Source: Paenibacillus_D sp047238105
GTDB taxonomy: Bacteria > Bacillota > Bacilli > Paenibacillales > Paenibacillaceae
Reading direction: 5' to 3'
Assembly: GCF_047238105.1 (NCBI RefSeq)
Contig: NZ_JBDFMD010000001.1
Span: 2,852,001-2,916,000 of the forward strand
Length of the DNA: 64,000 nt
The notes below the pieces were generated by a model, which was not told where the DNA came from, did not search any database, and was given only the letters and a program-made list of their open reading frames with translations. Position numbers and translations under genes: made by a program. Below, one piece after another: positions 47,503 to 56,275 of this stretch (the first letter of the stretch is position 1; every line of letters starts with the position of its first letter).

Positions 47503-48744
47503 TCAAGCGCCTTGCTCCTGCAACAGCTTTGCCACCACTGCTTGGAACTGCTCCGGCTCCACCGCATGATTATAGATCCCCAAAAACGCGGAGGTCGCTC
47601 CGGGACTTGCTGCGACAAGCGCGTTGACGAACCGCTCCTGCGGGGTAAAAGGCACATTTTTCGTGAATTGGCACGCCATGCGAAAGCGGGACATCATCTT
47701 ATCCTCCACCTTCTGTTGGTAAGCTTCGGCCATCCGCTGCCAATTGACCTCCCATCGCCCTGCATATTCATTCAACACTTCCACTAGCAGTTTTGCGCTG
47801 TACATCGCATCCGGCATCCCTTGGCCAACCGCAGGGTCCTTGAAGGAGAGCGCGTCACCGACGAGCGCCCAGCCTTCGCCCATCCCCTGATGCCAGTCAT
47901 TGGTATAGCCGAGCAACCCCCTGACCTGGCCGGATAACCGGGCTGTCCCCAGCCGCCGGGCGAGCGGGGTGCCCGCATACCCGTCACGTACGATCTCCTG
48001 CATCGCTTCGCTGGGGGACGCTAGAAACCGGGCTCTCCAATGCGAGTCGGTCAACGGGAACATGACGCCTACAACGTGCAGGTTGTCGCCGGTCGGGAAG
48101 ACGATACCCAGCTTGTCACCCAGCTTATACAGCTCGGTATGCGGCTCCCCCTCTTGCTTGTAGTCCGCATAATAGCCTACATAGGAGGCAAAATCAGTCG
48201 GTACGGAAATGAGCGTCGATCCACCGGCCAGCTCCCGGATTTTGGATTGGCGGCCATCCGCTCCGACAACAAGTTTAGCTCGGAAGCGCAGTCGCTCGCC
48301 GTTGCCCCTTACACCTTCAACGCCGCTTACAGCCCCGTCTATGCCTTCACGGAGCAGGCCCGTAACTCGAAAGCTTTCAATTGCCGTTACATTGGGTTGA
48401 GATGCCGTATGGCGAAACATGATCTCGTCCAGTGTATGGCGTCTGATGCACAGGCAATCCGAATATCCCTCCACCTCGGGGAAGCAGCCATCGATGACCG
48501 CGTCATCGAATTGAATGACCGCTCGTTTGTACGGAGGAGTACCCGTATGCAGCAGCGCCTCCAGGACCCCCATCTCCTCCAGCATGACCATGCTGTGGGT
48601 CAAAAAGTTATGCGTCGACAACGTATCGCTTGGAAACGAGGCTTTGTCGAGCAGCAATACACGGAAACCGGACTTGGCGAGGTGCCAGGCGAGCGTCGCT
48701 CCCGCTACTCGGGCTCCCGTAATTATTACATCGTAGTTACGCAA
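47503..48744 (-). CDS. FAD-dependent oxidoreductase, aromatic-hydroxylase-like
   Basis: A 413-residue flavoprotein with a Rossmann FAD motif near the N-terminus (DVIITGARVAGATLAWHLAK; GxRxxG in place of the usual GxGxxG), the DG motif VVGADGRQSKIREL and the second FAD motif WALVGDALSFKDPAVGQGM. This is the PHBH-like monooxygenase / geranylgeranyl-reductase group; the substrate cannot be named. Start TTG 48742-48744 (LRNYDVIITG) has AAGGAGGGG at good spacing. It interrupts the recR-yaaL-bofA order and appears to be a lineage-specific insertion. Confidence 0.87.
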   Translation of the reverse strand: MRNYDVIITGARVAGATLAWHLAKSGFRVLLLDKASFPSDTLSTHNFLTHSMVMLEEMGVLEALLHTGTPPYKRAVIQFDDAVIDGCFPEVEGYSDCLCIRRHTLDEIMFRHTASQPNVTAIESFRVTGLLREGIDGAVSGVEGVRGNGERLRFRAKLVVGADGRQSKIRELAGGSTLISVPTDFASYVGYYADYKQEGEPHTELYKLGDKLGIVFPTGDNLHVVGVMFPLTDSHWRARFLASPSEAMQEIVRDGYAGTPLARRLGTARLSGQVRGLLGYTNDWHQGMGEGWALVGDALSFKDPAVGQGMPDAMYSAKLLVEVLNEYAGRWEVNWQRMAEAYQQKVEDKMMSRFRMACQFTKNVPFTPQERFVNALVAASPGATSAFLGIYNHAVEPEQFQAVVAKLLQEQGA

Positions 48745-48952
48745 GAACTCCCCTCCTTCATTCAGGTAATGAAAATAATGACTGGCTTCATCCAATCACA
48801 TTGTAAAAGAAATGCAGACGCCTCAGTAGTTACAGACTGTCATCACTTTTGTCATGCATTTAGGAGGGCTTAGAGGGGCCCATCGGGACTCGGAACGGGA
48901 GCCGTGCTACGATGACCCGGGCGTACTCGCTCCTCCCGACTTGCCTCTAAAC

Positions 48953-49015
48953 ACGATTTTTCATATTCATTCGCCGCATATGACGCAAATAACGCAAACG
49001 AGTATGAAAAATCGT
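48953..49015. repeat. long inverted repeat upstream of the FAD gene
   Basis: Thirteen-bp perfect arms ACGATTTTTCATA (48953-48965) and TATGAAAAATCGT (49003-49015) with a 37-base AT-rich loop. The gene-free stretch 48745-49138 also has further CATATTCGTTG-type repeats and a 22-bp block (49079-49100) shared with 19605-19626. No ORF is supported there. Confidence 0.7.
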
Positions 49016-49138
49016 ATTCATTCAACGAATATCTCGATTCCCCCTGAAATAAGGTTGATATTTCATATTCGTTGGCTTGTGCGGCTTGGCTTCGAAGCGT
49101 ACTCAGGTACTTTGCGGGGGCCCCGGTAAATTAAGTAT

Positions 49139-49206
49139 AAAAAAACGGCCCAGCCATGGCCCAATGTCATTAAGCAAACTTAATGATATGGAAACCATGG
49201 CTGAAC
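49139..49206 (-). terminator. terminator after recR
   Basis: Long stem-loop: AGCCATGG (49151-49158) pairs with CCATGGCT (49194-49201), with an inner ATTAAG/CTTAAT hairpin. On the minus strand a T-run follows, 26 bases beyond the recR stop. Confidence 0.85.
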
Positions 49207-49231
49207 CATTCATACTACTGCTGTATTCTCG

Positions 49232-49831
49232 TTAACCAAGCTCCCGCCGTCCCTCAAGGGCGCGCGAGAGCGTCACCTCATCCGCATACTCCAGGTCTCC
49301 GCCGACAGGCAGGCCGTGCGCGATCCGGGTGACCCGGATACCGAACGGCTTGACCAGACGGGACAGGTACATCGCGGTCGCTTCACCCTCGATGTTGGGG
49401 TTGGTCGCCAGGATCAGCTCCTGCACCTGCTCATCGCTAAGCCGTTGGAGCAGCTCGGCGATCCGGATCTCCTCCGGCCCGATCCCTTCCATCGGCGAGA
49501 TCGCACCTTGCAGCACATGATACTGGCCCTGAAATTCCTTGGTGCGCTCCATCGCTACGACGTCCTTGGACTCCTGGACGACACAGATGACCGTACGGTC
49601 GCGCGCTTTGTCCTGACAGACCCGGCACGGGTCGATATCGGTGATGTTGCAGCAGACGGAACAATAATGAAGATTGCGCTTGACGCTGACCAGCGCCTTG
49701 GCAAAATCAATGACATCGTCCTCCTTCATCCGGAGGACATAAAAAGCGAGCCGGGCCGCTGTCTTGGGACCGATGCCCGGAAGTCTGGAGAACGAGTCGA
49801 TCAGTCTGGCTATCGGTTCAGGGTATTGCAC
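49232..49831 (-). CDS. recR: recombination mediator protein RecR
   Basis: Works with RecO/RecF to load RecA at gaps. The 199-residue product has the helix-hairpin-helix near the N-terminus (FSRLPGIGPKTAARLAFYVL), a zinc finger (CSVCCNITDIDPCRVC) and a Toprim domain (VVQESKDVVAME...LATNPNIEGEATA). Start is GTG 49829-49831, eleven bases after AGGAG. It follows dnaX and ebfC as in Bacillus. Confidence 0.97.
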   Translation of the reverse strand: MQYPEPIARLIDSFSRLPGIGPKTAARLAFYVLRMKEDDVIDFAKALVSVKRNLHYCSVCCNITDIDPCRVCQDKARDRTVICVVQESKDVVAMERTKEFQGQYHVLQGAISPMEGIGPEEIRIAELLQRLSDEQVQELILATNPNIEGEATAMYLSRLVKPFGIRVTRIAHGLPVGGDLEYADEVTLSRALEGRRELG

Positions 49832-49869
49832 GTCTGCCGCAGCTCCTTTCGTGACGGGTCTTCATATGA

Positions 49870-49916
49870 AAGCTCAAAAGCCGGTTTTCAGCACCGCGGC
49901 TTTTTGAACAACCTTT
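49870..49916. repeat. short copy of repeat family 2 abutting ebfC
   Basis: About 47 bases with CTCAAAAGCCGG and CGGCTTTTTGAACAACC arms that form a hairpin; it starts directly at the ebfC stop codon and contains the family segment GGTTTTCAGCACCG. Confidence 0.65.
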
Positions 49917-50226
49917 AGAACAGGCCTGGGATTTTCATGCCTCCGGTGAACTTGCCCATATCCTGATTGGAGAGCTCCTCCGCTTTGGCGATGGCGTCGT
50001 TAACGGCGGTCAGCACGAGGTCCTGCAGCATCTCTACATCGTCCGGATCGACAGCTTCGGGCTTGATCGAAATATCGAGCAGCTTCTTGTGGCCGTTCAT
50101 CGTCGCCGTGACGACGCCGCCGCCGGCAGAGCCTTCGACCGTTTTGCTCTCGAGCGCTTCCTGGGCTTTGAGCATCTGCTCCTGCATCTTCTTCACTTGC
50201 TTCATCATCTGGTTCATGTTATTCAT
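49915..50226 (-). CDS. ebfC: YbaB/EbfC-family nucleoid-associated protein
   Basis: Small DNA-binding protein, dimer with a tweezer shape, encoded between dnaX and recR in most bacteria. The 103-residue product has the coiled N-terminus (MNNMNQMMKQVKKMQEQMLK), the central VTATMNGHKKLLDISIKPE, and DVEMLQDLVLTAVNDAIAKA. Start ATG 50224-50226 follows GAGGTGA; three codons upstream is an alternative in-frame start. Confidence 0.95.
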   Translation of the reverse strand: MNNMNQMMKQVKKMQEQMLKAQEALESKTVEGSAGGGVVTATMNGHKKLLDISIKPEAVDPDDVEMLQDLVLTAVNDAIAKAEELSNQDMGKFTGGMKIPGLF

Positions 50227-50283
50227 TCGGATCACCTCATCGGATTAGTGGACGGGTCCGCATGCGCATGCATCCGCTCCCGC

Positions 50284-52077
50284 TTACTTCTCTTGATCTG
50301 TTATGACAACCAGCTCTTCGCCGAATAGCTTGACGGCCTCCTCGATCCACTCCGGCTGCTTGGGAGCGTGCGCAGGCTCCTCCGCTTCCATCACGAGCGG
50401 TTCGGCAGCCGCGGCGGGCGCATCGTCCGCGGCGGTTGTCCATTCCTTGACCATCACCGTGACGAAACGCAGCGGCTTCTGGAATACATCCTGCAGCACC
50501 CGCTCGATTACCTCGCGGTTCGCTTGCTTCTCCGTCGTCTCCCGGTGAATCGTGTTCTTGAAGGCAATCAGCACGGTATCGTCCGCCACCGACACCGGCT
50601 CGCCGTCGATCAACCAGGCGTGGATCGTGATCCGCGCCTCTTTGACACGCTGCAGCACTTCGCCCCACTGCATCCGGATGCGCTGGCATTCCTCGCTGTC
50701 CTTGGCGGCAGTATAGTTATGCAGCTTGACCTGCGTCCGCATGACGCTGCCGCCGCCGCGGTTGCCGAAGCCCCCGCCGCCGCGCGGTTCCGGCCGCGAT
50801 GGAGCCGGCTTGGCTCCGCCGCCCTCTCCACTTCCGGCAGGGACGCCCTGCTGGAGCAGCTGCTCCAGCTTGCGCTCGAGCGTCTCCAGCTTGCGGGTGA
50901 GCTCCGCGACCTTGCCGCTATCCGCAGCAGGAGCACCCTGCGCGGCAGACGCCGCAGCCTGAGACCCCTGCGGCACCACACCGCCTTCCTGCAGGGTGCA
51001 GATCTTCATGAGCGCTACCTCGAAGAGCGTCTGCGGCTGGGCGGCATGCTTCATCTCCACCTGGTATTGATGCAGGACATCGATCATAGCGAACAACCGC
51101 TCGCGGTCATAAGCCTCGGCGATCGGCAGGAACTTCTCGCTGTCGACGATCCGCTCCGTCATCGCCGCGCCGCCGGGCACCAGCTTGAGCAGGAGCAGGT
51201 CGCGGAAGTAGTAGACGAGATTCTCCATGCACTTGTCGGCGCTCTTGCCTGCCTGCATCAACCCTTCGACCAGCGGCAGGATCGCCGCGACATCGCGTTG
51301 CTGGATCGCCTCCGCCAGCTTGGCGAACTGTTCGGCGGCGAGCCCCCCGGTGACATCCACCGCATCGGCCAGCGTGATCCGGCCGCCGGCATAGGCCGCG
51401 ACCTGCTCGAGGAGCGAGATCGCATCACGCATGCCGCCGTCCGAGAGCCTCGCGACATAGACAAGCGCGTCTTCCTCGGCCTCCAGCCCCTCCTCCTCAC
51501 AGATCTGGCGCAGCCGCTCCGTCTGCTCTTCCAGGGAGACCTGGCGGAAGTCGAAGCGCTGACATCTGGAGATGATCGTCGCCGGCAGCTTGTGAGGCTC
51601 TGTCGTAGCCAGGATGAACACGACATGGCCCGGAGGCTCCTCCAATGTCTTGAGCAACGCATTGAAGGCTTCGGTCGTGAGCATATGCACTTCGTCTATA
51701 ATATATACCTTGTAGCGAACCTCCGAGGGTGCGTAGCGCACCTTGTCCCGGATATCCCGGATCTCGTCGATCCCGCGGTTCGAAGCAGCGTCGATCTCCA
51801 CGACATCCATGATCGTACCTGCCGTGATGCCTTTGCAGGCTTCACAGACATTGCAAGGCTCCGTCGTCGGGCCTTCCCGGCAGTTGATGGCCTTGGCCAC
51901 AATCTTGGCAGCGGTGGTCTTGCCTGTGCCTCGCGGCCCATTGAACAGGTAGGCATGTGAAATACGCCGCTCCCGAATCGCATTCTGCAGCGTCTGGATA
52001 ATATGCTGTTGGCCCACCATGTCCTGGAACGTCTGGGGACGCCAGGCGCGATACAAAGCGATATGGCTCACCATCAT
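50284..52077 (-). CDS. dnaX: DNA polymerase III subunits gamma and tau
   Basis: ATPase of the clamp loader; the tau form tethers polymerase to helicase. The 597-residue product has Walker A GPRGTGKTT (about residues 47-55), the zinc cluster CNVCEACKGITAG, Walker B VYIIDEVHML, the SRC motif (IISRCQRFDF), then the collar domain, a Pro/Gly-rich linker (about 395-450, GEGGGAKPAPSRPEPRGGGG) and a C-terminal tau domain. Start ATG 52077 has AAGGA close upstream. I saw no obvious frameshift site for producing gamma. Confidence 0.97.
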   Translation of the reverse strand: MMVSHIALYRAWRPQTFQDMVGQQHIIQTLQNAIRERRISHAYLFNGPRGTGKTTAAKIVAKAINCREGPTTEPCNVCEACKGITAGTIMDVVEIDAASNRGIDEIRDIRDKVRYAPSEVRYKVYIIDEVHMLTTEAFNALLKTLEEPPGHVVFILATTEPHKLPATIISRCQRFDFRQVSLEEQTERLRQICEEEGLEAEEDALVYVARLSDGGMRDAISLLEQVAAYAGGRITLADAVDVTGGLAAEQFAKLAEAIQQRDVAAILPLVEGLMQAGKSADKCMENLVYYFRDLLLLKLVPGGAAMTERIVDSEKFLPIAEAYDRERLFAMIDVLHQYQVEMKHAAQPQTLFEVALMKICTLQEGGVVPQGSQAAASAAQGAPAADSGKVAELTRKLETLERKLEQLLQQGVPAGSGEGGGAKPAPSRPEPRGGGGFGNRGGGSVMRTQVKLHNYTAAKDSEECQRIRMQWGEVLQRVKEARITIHAWLIDGEPVSVADDTVLIAFKNTIHRETTEKQANREVIERVLQDVFQKPLRFVTVMVKEWTTAADDAPAAAAEPLVMEAEEPAHAPKQPEWIEEAVKLFGEELVVITDQEK

Positions 52078-52206
52078 CGTTCCTTTCCAATTCGCTCGTC
52101 CCGGGCTTGATACCCGATTGTTCTATTATACACGATCCCTCCCTCAGCGGAAACAGGCGACCGTGCACCGGCGGCGGTAGCGACTCCCCCGCCGGCACAG
52201 ATCGCC

Positions 52207-53658
52207 TCAGCTGTCCCGATCCTCCCCTTTCTCCTCGAGCGAGCAGGGGATACTGATCGTGAAGACGGCGCCGCGGTCGTGATTGCCCACCCGGATCATG
52301 CCGCCCATGTCATGGATGATCCGCTGGCAGACAGACAGGCCCAGCCCCGTTCCGGTCTGCTTGGTCGTTACGAACGGATCGAAGATGCGGTCCAGCATCG
52401 CCGGTTCGATGCCCGGTCCATTGTCTTCGATATCGATGCTAACCCAACGGGTCATCCCCTGTTCCCTTTCAACACGGCCCGATATCTTCAATATGCCGCC
52501 TTCTTTCATCGCTTCGATGCCATTTTTGCCGATATTCAGGAAGACCTGCTTGAGCATCTCCCCATCGGCCACTACCCTTGGCAGTCCCGATAGCTCCTCG
52601 TACTGCAAGACGATCCCGTGCAGCAGCGCCTCATTCTGGATAATCGGCAGGATCTCCCCCATCACAGCATTCGGATCGACCAGATCGAACGTGATGTTCT
52701 TGGGCTTGCTGAGCAGCAAAAATTCGCTGACCAGCTCATTGATCCGGTCGATCTCCGTCAACATGATCTCTGTGTAGCCAAATTCTTTATTCAGCCCCTT
52801 TTCCTTCATTGTATTCTTGAACATTTGCAGGAAGCCCTTAATCGCCGTCAGCGGGTTTCGGATCTCATGAGCCGTACCCGCTGCAATCTGGCCGATCATC
52901 GCCAGACGGTCGCTGCGCTGCACCTGCTCCTCCAGGGAACGGAGGTTGGAGACGTCTTTAAACGTCACATAAGCCCCAAGCAGCCGTTTTTGATGATCTC
53001 GCAGCAGATTGGCATCCATCAGCAGCTCTCTCTGTTCATAAGCCATGCTCCAGCGGAAGGGATGGTTGCGCACTGGCTGCTCTTCGACCACCATCTGCTT
53101 GAGCAGCTGATGCTCCAGCGGTGCGTGAGTGAACAACTCATCCATCCGTTTACCCTGCACCTCATCCTCACTCACCCCTAGCACTTTGCATGCCAGCGGG
53201 CTTATCGCATTGACTCGAAAATCGGCATGAAGCAGGATGACCCCCATACTTTCTTCTTTTAAAAGCGTTAATGCAAATTGCTGCATCAGTCCGGTTTGGC
53301 GCAAAGCTTTCGCATGATGCAGCAGCGCCAGGTAATGGCGAACCCCTCCGATTTCAATCGACATCAGCATGACCTCCGTTTCCAGCAGCTCATCATTTTT
53401 GGTGCGCAGCCGATAGACGTGATCCGGCGGCGACGCTCCAGACACCGCTGCGTGCAGGTCGATATCCAGAAGAAGGTCCGACAGAGGGCGGCAGAGCAGC
53501 TCCGCATCGTCGTACCCTGTCTCTTGTCGGAACAACGGATTGGCCCGGATCATTGCATAGTTGTCGTCGCACAAGACGGCCATGACAAATGGCACCTTGT
53601 TCCAATACCATTCCATCGCGTCTTGGCGAACGTACACAACCGCAGGCATGTCATTCAA
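52207..53658 (-). CDS. PAS-domain sensor histidine kinase, KinA/KinE-like
   Basis: A 483-residue cytoplasmic kinase without transmembrane helices. Two PAS domains (about 20-110 and 125-245) precede HisKA with the phospho-acceptor His near residue 265 (AAGTAHEIRNPLTAIKGFLQ) and an ATPase domain (VFLNIGKNGIEAM; GTGLGLSVCQRII). TTG 53656-53658 is the start, six bases after GAGGTGA. There is no adjacent response regulator, which is typical of kinases feeding the Spo0F phosphorelay; Spo0F and the kinase inhibitor Sda are both in this window. It interrupts the Bacillus ffs-dnaX order. The sporulation role is an inference. Confidence 0.88.
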   Translation of the reverse strand: MNDMPAVVYVRQDAMEWYWNKVPFVMAVLCDDNYAMIRANPLFRQETGYDDAELLCRPLSDLLLDIDLHAAVSGASPPDHVYRLRTKNDELLETEVMLMSIEIGGVRHYLALLHHAKALRQTGLMQQFALTLLKEESMGVILLHADFRVNAISPLACKVLGVSEDEVQGKRMDELFTHAPLEHQLLKQMVVEEQPVRNHPFRWSMAYEQRELLMDANLLRDHQKRLLGAYVTFKDVSNLRSLEEQVQRSDRLAMIGQIAAGTAHEIRNPLTAIKGFLQMFKNTMKEKGLNKEFGYTEIMLTEIDRINELVSEFLLLSKPKNITFDLVDPNAVMGEILPIIQNEALLHGIVLQYEELSGLPRVVADGEMLKQVFLNIGKNGIEAMKEGGILKISGRVEREQGMTRWVSIDIEDNGPGIEPAMLDRIFDPFVTTKQTGTGLGLSVCQRIIHDMGGMIRVGNHDRGAVFTISIPCSLEEKGEDRDS

Positions 53659-53765
53659 AGGAAATCACCTCTTCAAAGATGCAGTCCGGAGAATCTTCAT
53701 AAAATTGCACATAATGTTATTCTCTGCAGAACCGCACGATTCCTTCCAATAACTTCATGGATATG

Positions 53766-53810
53766 AAAAAACACCCTTTGGAGAGCGTAAGCCGCTTCCA
53801 AAAGGTGTTA
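53766..53810 (-). terminator. terminator after the SRP RNA
   Basis: Long stem AACACC...CCAAAGGGTGTT around GCG/CGC, followed on the minus strand by a run of T residues. Confidence 0.85.
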
Positions 53811-53828
53811 TGGTAGATTATAAAGGTG

Positions 53829-54100
53829 TACCGTGCACCTGCCTTTGATCGATGCAACACAAGCGGAACCCCAGATTCCAGCTCAGACCAGGCACTCCAC
53901 CGGCACATGGATGAACATGCTTACGGCTGCTTCCTTCCGGACCTGACCGGGTTCACAGGTATCCATTGCGGTGGACCAGGATCGTCAACACTGTTCACTG
54001 AAGTCAGACCTTGCATCCACATGACCTCGAACAGGAATTCAACCTCGCTATAGCGGATTGCGAGTTACAGGGCACCGCTACCTCCCCATCTAGCACGGCA
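53829..54100 (-). ncRNA. ffs: signal recognition particle RNA, long Bacillus type
   Basis: About 272 nt. The S-domain hallmark GTCAGGTCCGGAAGGAAGCAGC is present (split here: GTCAGGTCCGG then AAGGAAGCAGC), as is the Alu-domain GGGGAGGTAGCGGTGCCCTG near the 5' end. The 5' CCGTGC and 3' GCACGG ends pair, closing the Alu domain as in the 271-nt B. subtilis scRNA. It partners with Ffh in membrane targeting. It has its own promoter and terminator. Confidence 0.95.
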
Positions 54101-54106
54101 AAGCTA

Positions 54107-54135
54107 AGTATAGCCGATTCTGAGTCTTAACGCAA
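54107..54135 (-). promoter_or_regulatory. sigma-A promoter of ffs
   Basis: TTGCGT (54130-54135), 17-base spacer, TATACT (54107-54112) on the minus strand, seven bases before the RNA 5' end. Confidence 0.8.
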
Positions 54136-54198
54136 GCCAAGCTGTCACACATGATTGAAGACCTTGACGCTGGCGGACTTCGCCACAAAAAAATCCTG

Positions 54199-54606
54199 CT
54201 ATCGCTCCGTCTTGTAAGGCTCCATATGGATGACGTAACGAGGCATATTGTCAGCCAGCATCTGGTGGGCCTGTGCCGTCAGCTCGGCCGCCTGCTCCTC
54301 AGTCACTTCCGAAGCCACTGTGAGCTGGACGTAAATGTCCGGATCCTGGATACGGAATGCGGCGTGCCGGATGCCTCCCAGCTCCTCCAGCTTCTCCTGC
54401 ATAAAGCGGATGTCGCTGCTGTAGCTCCGATAAGCGGAATTGCGGGGCAGTCCGGGATTGCTATTGGATAAGCCCATATAGCCGTCATGGCCATACGTGG
54501 TTGGGCGGCCTTCGTCGTCCTGGGGCTGCGTGCCGCAGGCGGCAACCGCGAGAGCAAAGACCAAGACAAGGACGATAAAGACCGATTGACGCATCCGCAT
54601 GAACAT
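54199..54606 (-). CDS. small lipoprotein, resembles YhcN/YlaJ sporulation lipoproteins
   Basis: A 135-residue product starting at ATG 54604-54606, seven bases after GGGAGG. Signal peptide with lipobox LAVAAC, lipidated Cys at about residue 24. The mature part has a Tyr/Ser/Asn-rich linker and an alpha/beta C-terminal domain (IRHAAFRIQDPDIYVQLTV, then VTEEQAAELTAQAHQMLADN) that resembles the YhcN/YlaJ family; this assignment is by general pattern and moderate. It lies between rpmE and ffs. Confidence 0.8.
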   Translation of the reverse strand: MFMRMRQSVFIVLVLVFALAVAACGTQPQDDEGRPTTYGHDGYMGLSNSNPGLPRNSAYRSYSSDIRFMQEKLEELGGIRHAAFRIQDPDIYVQLTVASEVTEEQAAELTAQAHQMLADNMPRYVIHMEPYKTER

Positions 54607-54674
54607 AAGAAAACCTCCCTTGTCCATAGGATGGCTTCGGGAGGTTCTTATATGCTGCTAATTTGCGGCAAGGC

Positions 54675-54872
54675 TTAGATGCCGTATTTCTTTTTGAATT
54701 TGTCGACGCGTCCACCAGCATCCAAGAACTTCTGCTTCCCGGTGAAGAACGGGTGGCATACGGAGCAGATCTCGACACGCAGGTTCTCTTTGATCGAACC
54801 GGTCTCGAAGCTATTGCCACATGCGCAGGTTACTGTGGTTACTTGATACGTCGGATGAATACCTTGTTTCAT
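54675..54872 (-). CDS. rpmE: 50S ribosomal protein L31, zinc-binding type
   Basis: Large-subunit protein bridging to the 30S head. The 65-residue product begins MKQGIHPTYQVTTVTCACGNSFETGS and keeps the zinc-site cysteines (CAC, then CSVCH), identifying the C+ form rather than the zinc-free RpmE2. The rpmE-rho neighbourhood of Bacillus is preserved except for an inserted radical SAM gene. Confidence 0.97.
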   Translation of the reverse strand: MKQGIHPTYQVTTVTCACGNSFETGSIKENLRVEICSVCHPFFTGKQKFLDAGGRVDKFKKKYGI

Positions 54873-54996
54873 CGCGATTCACCTCTTCCTTTGCCCTGAG
54901 CCAACAGGCGGGCCCAGAGTTTAAATCCACACAAGGACGATTATAGCACGGATGGACTTGTCGGTGCAATGACAATCTAACAAGACATACGAACAG

Positions 54997-56262
54997 TCAG
55001 GATTGCTTGCTGAACTGCCGCCGCGACGGCGGGACGTGGGTATACGAACCGATCACGACATCCGGCAGCTCCTGGGCATAGATCTCCAGCAGCTGCTTCA
55101 TGCCGTAGATCTCCCCCTGTGCCGGGGGAATCAGCTCCAGATAGCTCTCGGGGTCGATATTGAGATTGCGCATCTGGATCAGCTTCAGTCCGGTTCGCCG
55201 GACGAAGCCGATCATCGCCTCGATCTCTTCTTCGCGATCCGTGACGCCAGGGAAGATCAGGTAATTAATCGACGTATAGACGCCTTTGTCGGTTGCGTAG
55301 CGCAGCGATTTCTCCACATTGGCCAGCGTATAAGCCCGCGGCTTGTAATAGGCGTTGTAGTGGTCGTCCAGCGCACTGATCGTACTGACCCGCATCAGAT
55401 CGAGACCGCTGTCGACGATAGCACGGATATGGTCAGTGAGTCCGGCATTGGTATTGATATTGATATACCCGTTGTCCGTCTGCTCCCGGACACGCCTCAT
55501 CGCTTCCGTGATGATCTTGGCCTGGGTGGACGGCTCGCCTTCACAGCCCTGGCCGAAGCTGATGATCGCCTCTGGCGTCTGCAGATGCTCCAGCATAATA
55601 TCTACGAGTTCATCAACTGTCGGTTTGAAATTCATCCGTGTCTGCGGCGCCGGGAAGCCGCTATCGTCCGGCTGATCCGAGATACAGCCGAAGCAGCCGG
55701 CGTTGCACGAGTACGAGACCGGCACAGCACCCTCCCACCGCTGCAGGAATGTGTTGGAGGCCGTCAGACACTCATAGCCGAGCGCGCAGTGCGAGAGATG
55801 CTTGTAGAGCCGGTTCTCCGGATACTTCTGCAGCAGCTCGCCGACGCGTACCTCGAGCTCTTCGCGGTCGCAGTGCAGCGGGTTCCAAGGCTCAGGATCG
55901 TCGCTGGGATCGGCAGCTACATAGAAGCCGCCATCCTTCCAGACGACGGCGGAGTATCCGAACAGCGGCAGCTTCTGCGTCTTGTCGGTCTTCACATAGC
56001 CGGGGATGACGAGCCGGGTGAAGCCCTGCGGCAGCAGCGCTCCGACAGCCTGCACCTCGCCCGGCAGCAGCTCCATCTCTCCTGTCGCCGGATTGATCCC
56101 GACTGGCCGGGTATACGGCAAGCCGACCAGCGTCGCTCCCTCAGGCAGCGGGATCAGTTCATCGTCCATCAGCTCGACAACCATGTCGCCGCTGCGCCCG
56201 AGCGCGGTCCAATCGGGATGATCAAAGACGTTGCCATCCTTATCGGCATATACGAGATTCAC
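54997..56262 (-). CDS. radical SAM protein, function unknown
   Basis: A 421-residue protein. The cluster motif is CNAGCFGC (CX3CX2C) at about residue 190, followed by the radical SAM barrel (ISFGQGCEGEPST, NINTNAGLTDHIRAIVDSGLDLMRVS). About 185 residues precede the motif, which is long for the family and may be an accessory domain. Start GTG 56260-56262 lies eight bases after AAGGAGG and only 13 bases after the rho stop, implying co-transcription with rho. The C-terminus lacks a recognisable SPASM cysteine cluster. The substrate is unknown. Confidence 0.88.
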   Translation of the reverse strand: MNLVYADKDGNVFDHPDWTALGRSGDMVVELMDDELIPLPEGATLVGLPYTRPVGINPATGEMELLPGEVQAVGALLPQGFTRLVIPGYVKTDKTQKLPLFGYSAVVWKDGGFYVAADPSDDPEPWNPLHCDREELEVRVGELLQKYPENRLYKHLSHCALGYECLTASNTFLQRWEGAVPVSYSCNAGCFGCISDQPDDSGFPAPQTRMNFKPTVDELVDIMLEHLQTPEAIISFGQGCEGEPSTQAKIITEAMRRVREQTDNGYININTNAGLTDHIRAIVDSGLDLMRVSTISALDDHYNAYYKPRAYTLANVEKSLRYATDKGVYTSINYLIFPGVTDREEEIEAMIGFVRRTGLKLIQMRNLNIDPESYLELIPPAQGEIYGMKQLLEIYAQELPDVVIGSYTHVPPSRRQFSKQS

Positions 56263-56275
56263 AGATAAAGCCTCC

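Noticed and set aside
50700..50900. Programmed frameshift in dnaX for a gamma form
   Set aside because: No A-rich slippery heptamer with a following hairpin was seen in the linker region.
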